DNA from: JACDBZ01 sp036262075
Lineage (GTDB): Bacteria; Chloroflexota; Limnocylindria; QHBO01
DNA: 64,000 nucleotides
Assembly: GCA_036262075.1 (NCBI GenBank)
Contig: DATAJO010000040.1
Location: 1 to 64,000, forward strand
Direction of reading: 5' to 3'
The translations under genes were made by a program, and so were the position numbers. The notes under the pieces were generated by a model. The model was given only the letters and a program-made list of their open reading frames with translations, made no database searches and was not told where the DNA came from. Every line of letters starts with the position of its first letter. The stretch's first letter is position 1. This document shows, piece by piece, positions 52,822 through 61,615 of this stretch.

Positions 52822-54294
52822 CTAGTTGCAGGAGCGCAGGTACGCGACCTCGTTCTCGTCGCGGTAGACCTCGCACCAGCCCTCGTCCTCCGCCGGGCCC
52901 TTCGTGATGGCGCGGTACGGCGGGAAGATCAGCGCGTCGACCTCGTATCGGTCCGCCACCTCCGCCCAGCCCGGGTCGGCGTCGCGGACGAGGCCGTATT
53001 CGGTGAGGATGGCGTCGTCGTACATGTCGTTCCGCCCGTCGACCATGACCCGGGCACCGGAGTCGTACATCTGGCCGATGACGTAGCCGCCCCAGCCGTA
53101 CTCGGCGAGGATGCGGCCGCTCGGAACGCGTTCCTGGAGGAGCTCGACGCCCTGGACCGGAAGCTCGCGCTCGATGCTGGCCCGCACCGCTCCCATGAGG
53201 TCACGCGGCACGAAGATGATCACGCCCGCGACCGCGATGAGCGCTCCGAGCACCAGCTCCATGATGCGGCGCTGCCGGGCGATGCGCGGGCTCGGCTCGC
53301 GACGGTGCGGTCGCCAGTCCCGGAGCGCCGCGTCGATGCCCACGGCAAGTGCCGGTGCTCCGAGGATCGCCGCGACCGGACCGTTTCGGAGCGCGAAGAG
53401 GGTCATCGCGATGCCCATGAATGCCAGCAGGCTCATCCACCACGGCACGCGCCACCGGCCGAACACCGCGACAGCCGCCATGTAGATCACGAGCGGCCAG
53501 TGGGCCGGATCGTGGAAATCGGGCGACTGCCACTCGGTGATGTTCGCCGCGCCCCAGTCGCCGGCGTCGACGTAGCGTAGGGGATAGAGCAGAAGCCCCG
53601 GGCCCTCGGGCGTGAGGACCGTTCCGGCCATCGCCAGCGGAACCATGGCAAGCGCCCATCCCTTCGCCTGCGCCATCGGCGTCATGCCGAAGACGGTCAT
53701 GACCGCGTACGCCGCGAGGACGACGAGGCCGACCACCCACAGCCCGTGAAGGTTCGCCCAGAGGACGAAGAGGGGAACGAGGGCCAGGGTCCAGCGCCGT
53801 CGGTCGGGCCGCAGGTGGACGAGGCCCGCGACGAGCAGGGCGAACATCACCCAGGACAGGGCTTGGGGCCGGATCGTCGCGTAGGGGATGATCAGGAGGG
53901 CCGTCAGCGCGGTCGCACCGGCGACCGCGACGGTCCGGAGCCCGAGCCGATGCAGCGCCACCGCGAGGATCGCCACGGCAACGACCGGTACGGCCGCGAA
54001 GATCAGGACGGCGCCCAGATAGCCGATGCCGTCGACGAGCACGGCAATGATCAGCTCACCCAGCCACTCGTGGAGCGTCCACGGCTGGCCGCCCCACGTG
54101 AAGCTGAACGGGTCGGTGCGCGGGAAATCCCCGGCCGCGATCAGGCGGCCCGTTTGGATGTGCCAGTAGAAGTCGGAGTCCCACGGTCCCTTGGACAGGA
54201 ACGCCGCATACAGCAGGGCGCCGAGGACGACCACGTGAATGGCGATCGGCGACGGGAGCCAGCGGTGCAGGTCCGGGGTGGTGCGTGAACGCAT
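52822..54294 (-). CDS. Multi-pass GT-C-type membrane protein
   Basis: The 490-residue protein has about 11 membrane helices. The first outside loop has the acidic pair SDFYWHIQTGRLIAAGDFP, followed by DPFSFTWGGQPWTLHEWLGE, a layout common in GT-C glycosyltransferase-like proteins. The C-terminal outside domain reads GRILAEYGWGGYVIGQMYD and ARVMVDGRNDMYDDAILTEY. The catalytic activity is not proven. ATG 54294 is 8 bases behind TAGACT on the minus strand, so the mRNA is probably leaderless; an upstream ATG at 54330 lies within that promoter. It is divergent from the GT87-like gene at 54402. Confidence 0.75.
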   Translation of the reverse strand: MRSRTTPDLHRWLPSPIAIHVVVLGALLYAAFLSKGPWDSDFYWHIQTGRLIAAGDFPRTDPFSFTWGGQPWTLHEWLGELIIAVLVDGIGYLGAVLIFAAVPVVAVAILAVALHRLGLRTVAVAGATALTALLIIPYATIRPQALSWVMFALLVAGLVHLRPDRRRWTLALVPLFVLWANLHGLWVVGLVVLAAYAVMTVFGMTPMAQAKGWALAMVPLAMAGTVLTPEGPGLLLYPLRYVDAGDWGAANITEWQSPDFHDPAHWPLVIYMAAVAVFGRWRVPWWMSLLAFMGIAMTLFALRNGPVAAILGAPALAVGIDAALRDWRPHRREPSPRIARQRRIMELVLGALIAVAGVIIFVPRDLMGAVRASIERELPVQGVELLQERVPSGRILAEYGWGGYVIGQMYDSGARVMVDGRNDMYDDAILTEYGLVRDADPGWAEVADRYEVDALIFPPYRAITKGPAEDEGWCEVYRDENEVAYLRSCN

Positions 54295-54302
54295 CGGGGG
54301 CG

Positions 54303-54308
54303 AGTCTA
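54303..54308 (-). promoter_or_regulatory. -10 box for a leaderless transcript
   Basis: On the minus strand TAGACT ends 8 bases before ATG 54294. Confidence 0.55.
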
Positions 54309-54365
54309 CGGTGTGAAGACGGCGCGACAAGGCACCGGTGGTCCTATCACCCGCCGTTCGTCCCG

Positions 54366-54393
54366 TTGAGCGGGGAGTGACGAGCGGTACCCT
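54366..54393 (+). promoter_or_regulatory. Promoter for a leaderless transcript
   Basis: TTGAGC (54366-54371) and TACCCT (54388-54393) are 16 bases apart, and ATG 54402 follows after 8 bases. Confidence 0.55.
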
Positions 54394-54401
54394 GCGCCCC
54401 G

Positions 54402-55238
54402 ATGGATGCGGCCACCCTTCGCTCGTCCGCGCTCGACCGATGGCGGCCGCTGCTGCCCGCCGTCTACTGGGTCGTCACGGCCATCGGCGCGGCCTGGTGC
54501 TTCCTCATCGTCTTCGACGTCGTGCCGTACGGACTGTGCGGGAACACCGGCACCGTGCCGTGCGACGCCTACAGCTACTGGGCCGTCGACGCGACCCCGT
54601 ACACCTGGGAGACGAACCTCGAATATCGCTACTCGCCGGCGTTCCTGTGGGCGATCGCACCGCTGACCTGGATGCCGTTCGGGGCGTTTCTCGCGGCATG
54701 GACGGCGCTCCACGTCGCCGCCGCGATCTGGCTGCGCGTCGGCTGGATCCTCATCATCCCGGCGCTGAACGAGGATGTCCTGCGGGGCAACATCAGCCTG
54801 TTCCTGGCGGTCGCCGCCGTCCTTGCCATTCGGCAGTCCGGCGCGTGGTGGGCCCCCGTGCTCCTCACCAAGGTCACGCCCGGCGTCGGGATCGTGTGGC
54901 ACGCGGTGCGTCGAGAATGGAGGTCGCTCGCCGGTGCGGTCGGGGTGACGGCGGCGATCGTGGCCATCGGCTTCGTCCTGGACGCCGGCCTATGGCGCGC
55001 GTGGATCGACACGCTGGCGAATGCCGACGCCACGTACGAGGTGGGTCACCCGCTCGGGCCGCCCCTCCTCCGGGTGGGGATCGCCGCCGTGGTGGTCGGG
55101 TTCGGGGCGTGGACCAGCCGTGCGTGGCTCGTGCCCGTCGCGATGTTCGTCGCGGTCCCCGGCCTGTGGTGGTTCAACTGGGCGCTGCTCGCGGCGATCC
55201 CCCGGCTCCTCGAGCGTGGGCCGGCACCGCAGTCGTGA
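54402..55238 (+). CDS. GT87-like (DUF2029) membrane glycosyltransferase, second copy
   Basis: The 278-residue protein matches the gene at 48685 in length and motif order: an acidic first loop (CDAYSYWAVDATPYTWETNL), YRYSPAFLWAIAPLTWMP, VLRGNISLFLAVAAVLA and LTKVTPGVGIVWHAVR. It should use a polyprenol-phosphate sugar donor outside the membrane. It starts a three-gene run with a DGYPR protein and another GT87-like protein, each joined by GTGA overlaps. The ATG is set by the leaderless promoter. The acceptor glycan is unknown. Confidence 0.8.
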   Translation: MDAATLRSSALDRWRPLLPAVYWVVTAIGAAWCFLIVFDVVPYGLCGNTGTVPCDAYSYWAVDATPYTWETNLEYRYSPAFLWAIAPLTWMPFGAFLAAWTALHVAAAIWLRVGWILIIPALNEDVLRGNISLFLAVAAVLAIRQSGAWWAPVLLTKVTPGVGIVWHAVRREWRSLAGAVGVTAAIVAIGFVLDAGLWRAWIDTLANADATYEVGHPLGPPLLRVGIAAVVVGFGAWTSRAWLVPVAMFVAVPGLWWFNWALLAAIPRLLERGPAPQS

Positions 55239-56512
55239 AGGTCGTGCGGAATCGCGTCATTCCCGCGGCGGCGGCCTCGTTCCTGACGTGGTCGGCCGTC
55301 GTCATGCTCGTCGCGACCACGATCGCGGCACCGCTCGACGTCCTCGGGCGACCGATGCTCATTGGCCTGGTCGTGGCGGCAGCCATCTCGGTCGCATCGA
55401 TCCCCCTCGGAGCGTTCGGTCGCTACGGGGCGGTCGCGATGACGATCCTGTTCCTCCTGCCTGCGCTGTGGTGGCTGGTCGCGGCGCTCGGGCTCGTCGA
55501 GGTCGCTGCCGCGCTCGCGGCCCGTTGGCGGCGGGCCGAGCGATGGCCGATCGGGCGCGCGTCGGTCCTCCTCGTGGGACTGCTGTGCGTGGTGAGCGCC
55601 GTCCAGCTGGCACCGCGCTCCCTCGACTACGTCGGCGAACGGCCGCCGGCCATCGCGGACGCCGACGTCCCGGTCTACCTGCTCCTTGTGGACGGCTACC
55701 CGCGAATCGACACGCTCCAGGGCCTGGGGATCGAGAACGACGCTTTCGTCCATGCGCTCGAGGAGCGCGGGTTCGACCACTATCCGGATGCGACGTCGCT
55801 GCACCAGTGGACGCATCGGACGCTGGATGCCATGGCCGCGACGGACCCGCGGGCGGTGCCCGACGAGGGAGGAAGCGCTGCCGATCGCGAGGAGGTCCGC
55901 GAACGCCTTGGCATGCCGGAGAACTTCGTCGTGATCGATCCGCCTGCCAGCCATGTCATGATGCGGGGCGGTCCGACCATCAGCGCCGGAGGCATGAACG
56001 ACTTCGAGGCGCACCTCATCGGTCGATCGGTCGTGACCTGGATCGCTCCCGAGCTCGCGCGCGATCTCGTCGAGGCCGGGCTTCGGCGCCACCTGGAGGG
56101 AACGTTGGACCTCGTGGCCCGGACGCCGTCAAGACAGCTCTTCGCCCACCTCCTCGCGCCCCATCCGCCATTCCTCTACGCCGACGGCTTGTCAACGTGC
56201 TGGCCAGCCTGCGGCACGTTCGAAGTGGACGCGGAGAAGCTCGGCATGAGCCGTGACGCCTGGGCCGCCCATATGGATCGCCACCTGGACGGGGTCAACC
56301 GCCGGCTGTTGGACGCGGTCGATCGGGTCCTCGACGCCCATCCCGATGCGGTCATCGTCCTGTTCGGCGACCACGGTGCGCGCTACGGAGGCGATCGGGA
56401 CGAGCCCCACCGAACGTTCCTGGCGGCGCGGACGCCGGGCGCTCCGCACCTCTTCGATGCCGAACCGCATCCGCACGCCATCCTTTCCGTCCTCGCGGAG
56501 TTTCTCCGGTGA
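55235..56512 (+). CDS. DGYPR-family membrane sulfatase/phosphatase-fold protein, paralogue 3
   Basis: The 425-residue protein has four N-terminal membrane helices and the outside domain VYLLLVDGYPRIDTLQGLGIEND, TSLHQWTHRTLDAMA (nucleophile region), HLLAPHPPFLY and VIVLFGDHGARYGG. It is shorter than paralogues 1 and 2. The GTG start overlaps the GT87-like stop (GTGA), and the next gene again starts with GTGA. The tight coupling to two glycosyltransferases suggests that the three work on one lipid-linked or wall-bound glycan. Confidence 0.8.
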   Translation: MKVVRNRVIPAAAASFLTWSAVVMLVATTIAAPLDVLGRPMLIGLVVAAAISVASIPLGAFGRYGAVAMTILFLLPALWWLVAALGLVEVAAALAARWRRAERWPIGRASVLLVGLLCVVSAVQLAPRSLDYVGERPPAIADADVPVYLLLVDGYPRIDTLQGLGIENDAFVHALEERGFDHYPDATSLHQWTHRTLDAMAATDPRAVPDEGGSAADREEVRERLGMPENFVVIDPPASHVMMRGGPTISAGGMNDFEAHLIGRSVVTWIAPELARDLVEAGLRRHLEGTLDLVARTPSRQLFAHLLAPHPPFLYADGLSTCWPACGTFEVDAEKLGMSRDAWAAHMDRHLDGVNRRLLDAVDRVLDAHPDAVIVLFGDHGARYGGDRDEPHRTFLAARTPGAPHLFDAEPHPHAILSVLAEFLR

Positions 56513-57534
56513 GACTCCGCGCTGGCCATCTCGTGCTCCTCACGGCCGCGGCGTTCCTGCTCGCCGACGCGATCATCGTGTGGATCGGCGCCCGGGCGGA
56601 CTTCGGCTTCGACTTCACGTGCTGCTACCAGCAGGCCGCCGCGCGGGCCGTCGAGGACCCGGCATCGCTGTACGAGTGGTCCGACACGTACACGTTCCGC
56701 TACACACCGCTGGGCGCGCTCGTCTTCGCCCCCCTGGTCCCGCTGTCCGAGTCCGCGGCCACGTTGGCGTGGCTCGTGGCGAAGCTGGCGATCCTCGCGA
56801 TCGCCGCGGCATGGTTCTCCAACCGATGGACCGGCACGCAACGCTGGCTTGCGTTCGCCGCCGTGGTCGCCTTCCCGCCGCTCGTCCACGACCTCGTCAT
56901 CGGCAACGTGAGCACGCTCACATTCCTCGTCCTCCTCGCGCTCGCCCGATGGACCGATGGGCGCGGTGGCATCGCCCTCGGGCTGCTGCTCATCCTCATG
57001 CCCAAGCCGCACCTCCTTCCGATCCTCGCCTACCTCGCGCTGCGGCGGCGGCGTGACGCGATCTCCGCCACGGCCACCGCGGTGGCAGGGGCCGTCGTCG
57101 GCCTCGCGCTGTTCGGTACCGGGCCGTGGCTGGAATTCGTCGGCACCCTTCGCGAGCCGCTCGAGCGCACGTTCACGGCCAATGTCGGCTTCAGCGGACT
57201 CCTCGGTCCCGCCGGCGTCGTCGTCGGCGTCGTGGTCGCCGTCGCCATCTTCGCCGCCGCGGTCGTCATCGGCGGGACGCGTGGCTACGGGCTCGCGATC
57301 CTGTCCGGCATCGCGGCCGGCCCGTACACGTTCATCCACTACCTGGCGGGGACGCTCGTCGCCGCCGAACCCGTGCTCAGGACCCGTCCACGGTGGCTCG
57401 CCCCGTTCCCGTGGCTCCTCGTCTTCTTCCCGCTGATCCCGGTCTGGCTCACCGCGCTGGCGGCGGTCGTGGCACGCTCCCCGGAGCCTGCTGGCGGCGA
57501 GGAAGCGGAGCGGCCAGCAGCAGCGCGAGGTTGA
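56509..57534 (+). CDS. GT87-like (DUF2029) membrane glycosyltransferase, third copy
   Basis: The 341-residue protein has nine to ten membrane helices with ADFGFDFTCCYQQAAARAVED in the first loop, TFRYTPLGALVFAPLVPLSE, LVIGNVSTLTFLVLLALARW and LLILMPKPHLLPILAYLAL. These fit polyprenol-phosphate-mannose-dependent GT87 enzymes. It is joined to paralogue 3 by GTGA. Its last 86 bases overlap the 3' end of the leftward gene at 57449, an unusually long tail-to-tail overlap. Confidence 0.8.
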   Translation: MRLRAGHLVLLTAAAFLLADAIIVWIGARADFGFDFTCCYQQAAARAVEDPASLYEWSDTYTFRYTPLGALVFAPLVPLSESAATLAWLVAKLAILAIAAAWFSNRWTGTQRWLAFAAVVAFPPLVHDLVIGNVSTLTFLVLLALARWTDGRGGIALGLLLILMPKPHLLPILAYLALRRRRDAISATATAVAGAVVGLALFGTGPWLEFVGTLREPLERTFTANVGFSGLLGPAGVVVGVVVAVAIFAAAVVIGGTRGYGLAILSGIAAGPYTFIHYLAGTLVAAEPVLRTRPRWLAPFPWLLVFFPLIPVWLTALAAVVARSPEPAGGEEAERPAAARG

Positions 57535-58306
57535 CGAGCAGCACGCGCGGCAGCGCCACGAGCTGGAGCAGCGTGGCGAGCAGCCAGCCGTAGCGCGTGC
57601 GCGCCCACCAGATGGCGGCAACCAGGACGGCAACCGTCCCGACGATCCAGGGAACGACGCCGAGGGCGCGCAGCGACATGCCCGGGATCGTCTCGGTGGC
57701 CACCGGATCGGTCAGGTAGAAGCGGAGCATCGGCTCCAGCCACGGGAGCTGCACGAGCGCGAGCACGGCCATCGCCACGGCGTACCAGCCCAGCGGCACC
57801 CAGTCGCGCCGCCCGACGTACCACGCCAGCGCGAGCGCCGGGTGGAGCTTGAGCATGGTCGCCAGCGCGAGCGCCGGTCCTCCCCATGCGCCGATGAACG
57901 GCACGACCGCGAGCAGCGCCACGACGATGGCCTGGGCGTTGCCGTTCAGAAGCTGCTGCCCCCACGCGCCGATGAGGAGGGCGGCCGGGAGGAGCCCGGC
58001 CGGTCCGGCAACGCGCCACGCGACGACGATCGGGACGGCCGTCGCGACCGCCAGGATGGCGTACCAGAGCGGCGGCCAGCCGAGGACCGGGATGGCCATC
58101 GCGAGGAGCGGCGGGTACCGGTAGCGGTAGTCCTCCGGCACCGCTCCGGCGGACGCGTAGGGATCGCCGGCCGTCCACAGGTCGTGCGCGGCCCGGTTGT
58201 ACGTGTCGAGATCCGCGCCGATCGACGTGGTGTCGGCCAGGTACCACGCGCCCGCCAGTCCGAGCGCGAGGTAGACCGCGACGAGGAGCACCCAGCGCGT
58301 GTTCAC
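57449..58306 (-). CDS. GT87-like (DUF2029) membrane glycosyltransferase, fourth copy
   Basis: The 285-residue protein has eight to nine membrane helices. Motifs are IGADLDTYNRAAHDLWTAGDPY (acidic loop), YRYRYPPLLAMAIPVLGW, LLNGNAQAIVVALLAVVPF and ATMLKLHPALALAWYVG, the GT87 pattern. GTG 58306 is 7 bases behind a TACCGT box on the minus strand, which decides the start over the longer frame from 58405. The 3' end overlaps the convergent GT87-like gene by 86 bases. It is divergent from the gene at 58396, with both promoters inside 90 bases. Confidence 0.78.
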   Translation of the reverse strand: MNTRWVLLVAVYLALGLAGAWYLADTTSIGADLDTYNRAAHDLWTAGDPYASAGAVPEDYRYRYPPLLAMAIPVLGWPPLWYAILAVATAVPIVVAWRVAGPAGLLPAALLIGAWGQQLLNGNAQAIVVALLAVVPFIGAWGGPALALATMLKLHPALALAWYVGRRDWVPLGWYAVAMAVLALVQLPWLEPMLRFYLTDPVATETIPGMSLRALGVVPWIVGTVAVLVAAIWWARTRYGWLLATLLQLVALPRVLLVNLALLLAAPLPRRQQAPGSVPRPPPAR

Positions 58307-58313
58307 GGGCCGC

Positions 58314-58319
58314 ACGGTA
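58314..58319 (-). promoter_or_regulatory. -10 box for a leaderless transcript
   Basis: On the minus strand TACCGT ends 7 bases before GTG 58306. Confidence 0.5.
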
Positions 58320-58381
58320 GCAGTCGGGCCGTAGGCCGCCGCTGGTACCTCCGGGTGGGCGGAAGGCGTCGGGGCTGCCGG

Positions 58382-58387
58382 TAGACT
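58382..58387 (+). promoter_or_regulatory. -10 box for a leaderless transcript
   Basis: TAGACT ends 8 bases before ATG 58396, the rightward half of a compact divergent promoter pair. Confidence 0.55.
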
Positions 58388-58395
58388 GCCCGGCG

Positions 58396-60009
58396 ATGCA
58401 TCCACGCATGCGCGACCTGGTCGCGCTCGCCATCGGGGCCATCGTGGCCCGAACGCTGGCAGTCGCCCTCGTCCCGTGGCCGCCGTTCACCGATCCGGCG
58501 TACTACTCCCTCGTGGCGCAGCGGCTGGCCGAGGGCCACGGCTTCACGATCCCGGTGCTCTACAGCTTCCTCGAGGTCGGCAGCCGGATCCCGGATCCGG
58601 CGACGCTGCCGGTGGCGAGCAACGGGCACTGGATGCCGCTCACCTCGATCGTCGCGGCGGGATCGATGGCGCTGTTCGGACCGACCTACGTGGCGGGCAC
58701 GATCCCGCTCGTCGTCCTGTCGGCCGCGCTCGCGCCGTTCACGTACTGGCTGGCGCTCGAGCTTGGCGCTTCGCGCGGCGCGGCCATCGCCGCCGGCATC
58801 CTCGCCATCTTCGCCGGCCCGCTGCTGATCATGTACCCGACGACCGACAACTTCGCCGTCTTCGGGGTGGCCGGGGCCGGAAGCCTGTACGCGTCGACCC
58901 GCGCGATCGGCGCATCGCGTCCCGGGCCGTGGCTCGTGCTCGCCGGCGCCCTGGCCGGGCTCGCCACGCTGGCACGCATCGACGGCGTTCTGCTGACGAT
59001 CGCGGTCGCGACGGCCTGGTTCGTCCGCCGAGGGTGGAGCCCGTGGCGACCCGCGGTCACCGGCGGGGCGAGCGTCGCCTGGGGCGCCGCGTCGGCGCTG
59101 GCCTTCCTCGCCGTCATCGCGCCGTGGGCGGCTCGGAACCTGGCGACGTACGGCAGCCCGCTCCCGTCGGCCGGCGGCCACACGCTCTGGATCCGGACGT
59201 ACAACGAGCAGTTCTCAATCGGCCACGAGGTGAGCCTCGGCACGTACCTCGACTGGGGCCTCCCGAATATCGTCGGGTCCAAGCTGACTGCCGCCGGCGA
59301 GCTGATCGGCCGGACCGGCGTGCTCCTGGGCGGGGTGTTCCTCCTGTTCTTCGCCGCCGGGCTGTGGATGCGGCGACGAGAGCCGCGCCTCGCGCCGTTC
59401 GCGGTCTACTTCGCCGTCATGTTCGTCGCCATGGCGGGGATCTTCACGTTCCACGCCCCGAGAGGCGCCTTCTACCATTCAGCGCCGGCCTGGCTCCCCT
59501 GGGCCTTCGCGATCGGCACGATGGCCGTGGCGCCGACCGCGACGGCGGCGGGCCGGCTGTGGCCGTTCCTGCGGCGACCGGCGACGCATCGGTTCCTGCT
59601 GACGGCCGGCGTGGCGGGAGCGATCGTCCTGTCGGTCGTCGGGTCGGCGATCCTTCACGCCCAGTGGAGCCGCTCGCGCGACCGAGACGAGCAGGCGGCC
59701 GCGTACCTGCTCGCCAACGCGGAGCGGACCGACGTCGTGATGGGCAGCGATCCGGCGAGCATCTTTCCGCTGACGCAGAACCCGGGCGTGGCGGCACCGT
59801 TCGATCCGTACCCGGTCGTCGAGGACGTCGTCGAGGCGTACGGCGTGGACTGGGTCGTCGTGTACCGCCCGGGACCGGGCGAGACGGATCCGCTCGGGCT
59901 CTGGGACGGCGCCGCGGCGACCGACAGCGAGGGCAACCACCCGGCGTTCCTGCCCGCCGAGCCCGCGTTCGAGGGCGATGACCTGAGGATCTTCCGTGTC
60001 ACGCGCTGA
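58396..60009 (+). CDS. GT39/ArnT-like membrane glycosyltransferase
   Basis: The 537-residue protein has about 11 membrane helices. It carries the GT-C acidic loop TDPAYYSLVAQRLAEGHGF, an early outside segment with SNGHWMPLTSIVAAGS, and the long outside C-terminal part with VVMGSDPASIFPLTQN and VDWVVVYRPGPGE. These fit protein-mannosyl or ArnT-type transferases that use polyprenol-phosphate sugars. A leaderless promoter precedes ATG 58396. The stop overlaps the next gene by 14 bases. Confidence 0.8.
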   Translation: MHPRMRDLVALAIGAIVARTLAVALVPWPPFTDPAYYSLVAQRLAEGHGFTIPVLYSFLEVGSRIPDPATLPVASNGHWMPLTSIVAAGSMALFGPTYVAGTIPLVVLSAALAPFTYWLALELGASRGAAIAAGILAIFAGPLLIMYPTTDNFAVFGVAGAGSLYASTRAIGASRPGPWLVLAGALAGLATLARIDGVLLTIAVATAWFVRRGWSPWRPAVTGGASVAWGAASALAFLAVIAPWAARNLATYGSPLPSAGGHTLWIRTYNEQFSIGHEVSLGTYLDWGLPNIVGSKLTAAGELIGRTGVLLGGVFLLFFAAGLWMRRREPRLAPFAVYFAVMFVAMAGIFTFHAPRGAFYHSAPAWLPWAFAIGTMAVAPTATAAGRLWPFLRRPATHRFLLTAGVAGAIVLSVVGSAILHAQWSRSRDRDEQAAAYLLANAERTDVVMGSDPASIFPLTQNPGVAAPFDPYPVVEDVVEAYGVDWVVVYRPGPGETDPLGLWDGAAATDSEGNHPAFLPAEPAFEGDDLRIFRVTR

Positions 60010-61492
60010 GCGCCTGGTGCTCCTGGGCGCGCTCGCCCTCGGGGTGTTCGTCCGCCTCTACCCGTCCTTCGGAGCCGATGGACCCATCGGCGACGGCGGG
60101 CTGTTCTACGCGATGGTCGAGGACGTCCGCCGGGCGGGGCTCGGGATCCCGGCGACGACCTCGTACAACGAGCTCGGCATCCCGTTCGTCTATCCGCCCC
60201 TCGCCATCCTGGCCACCGCTGCGCTCGGGCAGGCGGCGGGGGTACCGACCCTCGACCTGCTCACCTGGGTCCCACCCCTGCTCGCCATCGCCAGCCTCGG
60301 CGCCTTCGCGCTTCTCGCCATGCGCTGCCTGCCCCCGATGGCGGCGGCGCTCGCGACCGCGACCTACGCGCTCATGCCGCACGCCTACGACTGGGTCGTG
60401 GGCGGTGGCGGGCTCACCCGCGGGCTCGGCCTCACCCTGGCCCTGCTCGCGGCCGCGGTGGCGTGCGGACGACTCCGCCGGAGGCGCGATGTCGTTCTCG
60501 CCGGAGTGCTCATCGGCGTGGCGGGGCTGTCCCACCCACAGGCGGCGATTTTCGGGTTGATGGCGGTCACCGTCCTCTCCTTCGAGCGCGACCGCGCGTG
60601 GGTGCCCCGCATCGCCGCGGTCGCGGGGATCAGCCTCATCGTCTTCGCACCCTGGCTCGCGGTCGTGGCCGCGACGCACGGGATCGGCGCCCTGCTCGCG
60701 GCCGGGAATCGCCTCGAGCCGGCCATCGGCCTCGTTCGCCTGCTCAACCTGGAGTTCGCGGGCGCACCGTTCATGAACGTCTTCGTCGTCCCCGCGACCG
60801 TCGGCATCTTCCTCGCCGTCGTGCGCGGCAGCTGGCGGATCCTCGTGCTCCTGCTCCTGACGTATCTCCTCGGCGCCGGAGGCGGCGAGTACCTCGCCGC
60901 GGTTCCGTGGTCGCTGCTCGCCGGTATCGGCGCGGCGGGGATCGTGGACCTCGTGGCACGGGATTGGCGGTTGCCAAGGGGCAGCCGCCTCCCGGTTACG
61001 CTCGGAAGCACGGCGCTGCTCGTGCTCCTTGCCATCATCGGCTCGATCGGTTCGTCGGCTGATCGGTCCTCCAAGCTCCAGGCCCTGGGGTCCGATCGGC
61101 TGGAAGCCATGCGCTGGGCCGCGGACAACCTGTCGTCCGACGCCGGGATCGTGGTCGCCACGGTGGACGTCTGGGGCGACGACGAGATCAGCGAATGGCT
61201 GCCGGCCATCGCGGGCCGGCACAGCATCGGGACGGTCCAGGGATCGGAGTGGCTCGGCGTCGACGGGTTCGAGCGCCAGCTCGCAGCCCATGAGGCGATC
61301 CGCGATTGTGCCGGCCATACCGCCGCCTGCTATCGGGCTGTTGCCCCGGACGCGGTCATCTTCGTGCCGAAGGGGCCGATCGCCGGGCCGCTGTCGCAGG
61401 ACGACTGCTGTCCGGCACTCCGCGAGACGCTCGAGGATGACGGCTACGAGATCGTGTACGACGGGCCGGGGGCAACGATCGCGATCCCCTGA
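59996..61492 (+). CDS. GT-C-type membrane glycosyltransferase-like protein
   Basis: The 498-residue protein has about 11 membrane helices, with the first loop GPIGDGGLFYAMVEDVRRAGL in the position of the GT-C catalytic acid. YPPLAILATAALG and YALMPHAYDWVVGGGGLTRG follow. A C-terminal outside domain of about 130 residues has VDVWGDDEISEWLPAIAGR and paired Cys residues (DCAGHTAAC, DDCCPAL). The gene overlaps the ArnT-like gene by 14 bases, so the two are coupled. Donor and acceptor are unknown. Confidence 0.75.
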   Translation: MSRAERLVLLGALALGVFVRLYPSFGADGPIGDGGLFYAMVEDVRRAGLGIPATTSYNELGIPFVYPPLAILATAALGQAAGVPTLDLLTWVPPLLAIASLGAFALLAMRCLPPMAAALATATYALMPHAYDWVVGGGGLTRGLGLTLALLAAAVACGRLRRRRDVVLAGVLIGVAGLSHPQAAIFGLMAVTVLSFERDRAWVPRIAAVAGISLIVFAPWLAVVAATHGIGALLAAGNRLEPAIGLVRLLNLEFAGAPFMNVFVVPATVGIFLAVVRGSWRILVLLLLTYLLGAGGGEYLAAVPWSLLAGIGAAGIVDLVARDWRLPRGSRLPVTLGSTALLVLLAIIGSIGSSADRSSKLQALGSDRLEAMRWAADNLSSDAGIVVATVDVWGDDEISEWLPAIAGRHSIGTVQGSEWLGVDGFERQLAAHEAIRDCAGHTAACYRAVAPDAVIFVPKGPIAGPLSQDDCCPALRETLEDDGYEIVYDGPGATIAIP

Positions 61493-61615
61493 GCGTGCGC
61501 ACGAAGGGGCGGTAGTACTTCCGGCGCCCAAAGTACTGTTGCTCGTATGCATCGCGCGCCGACAGCATGGCGCCGGCGTCCGGTACTAGCCCGGACCCGG
61601 TACTCAAGGGGAACC

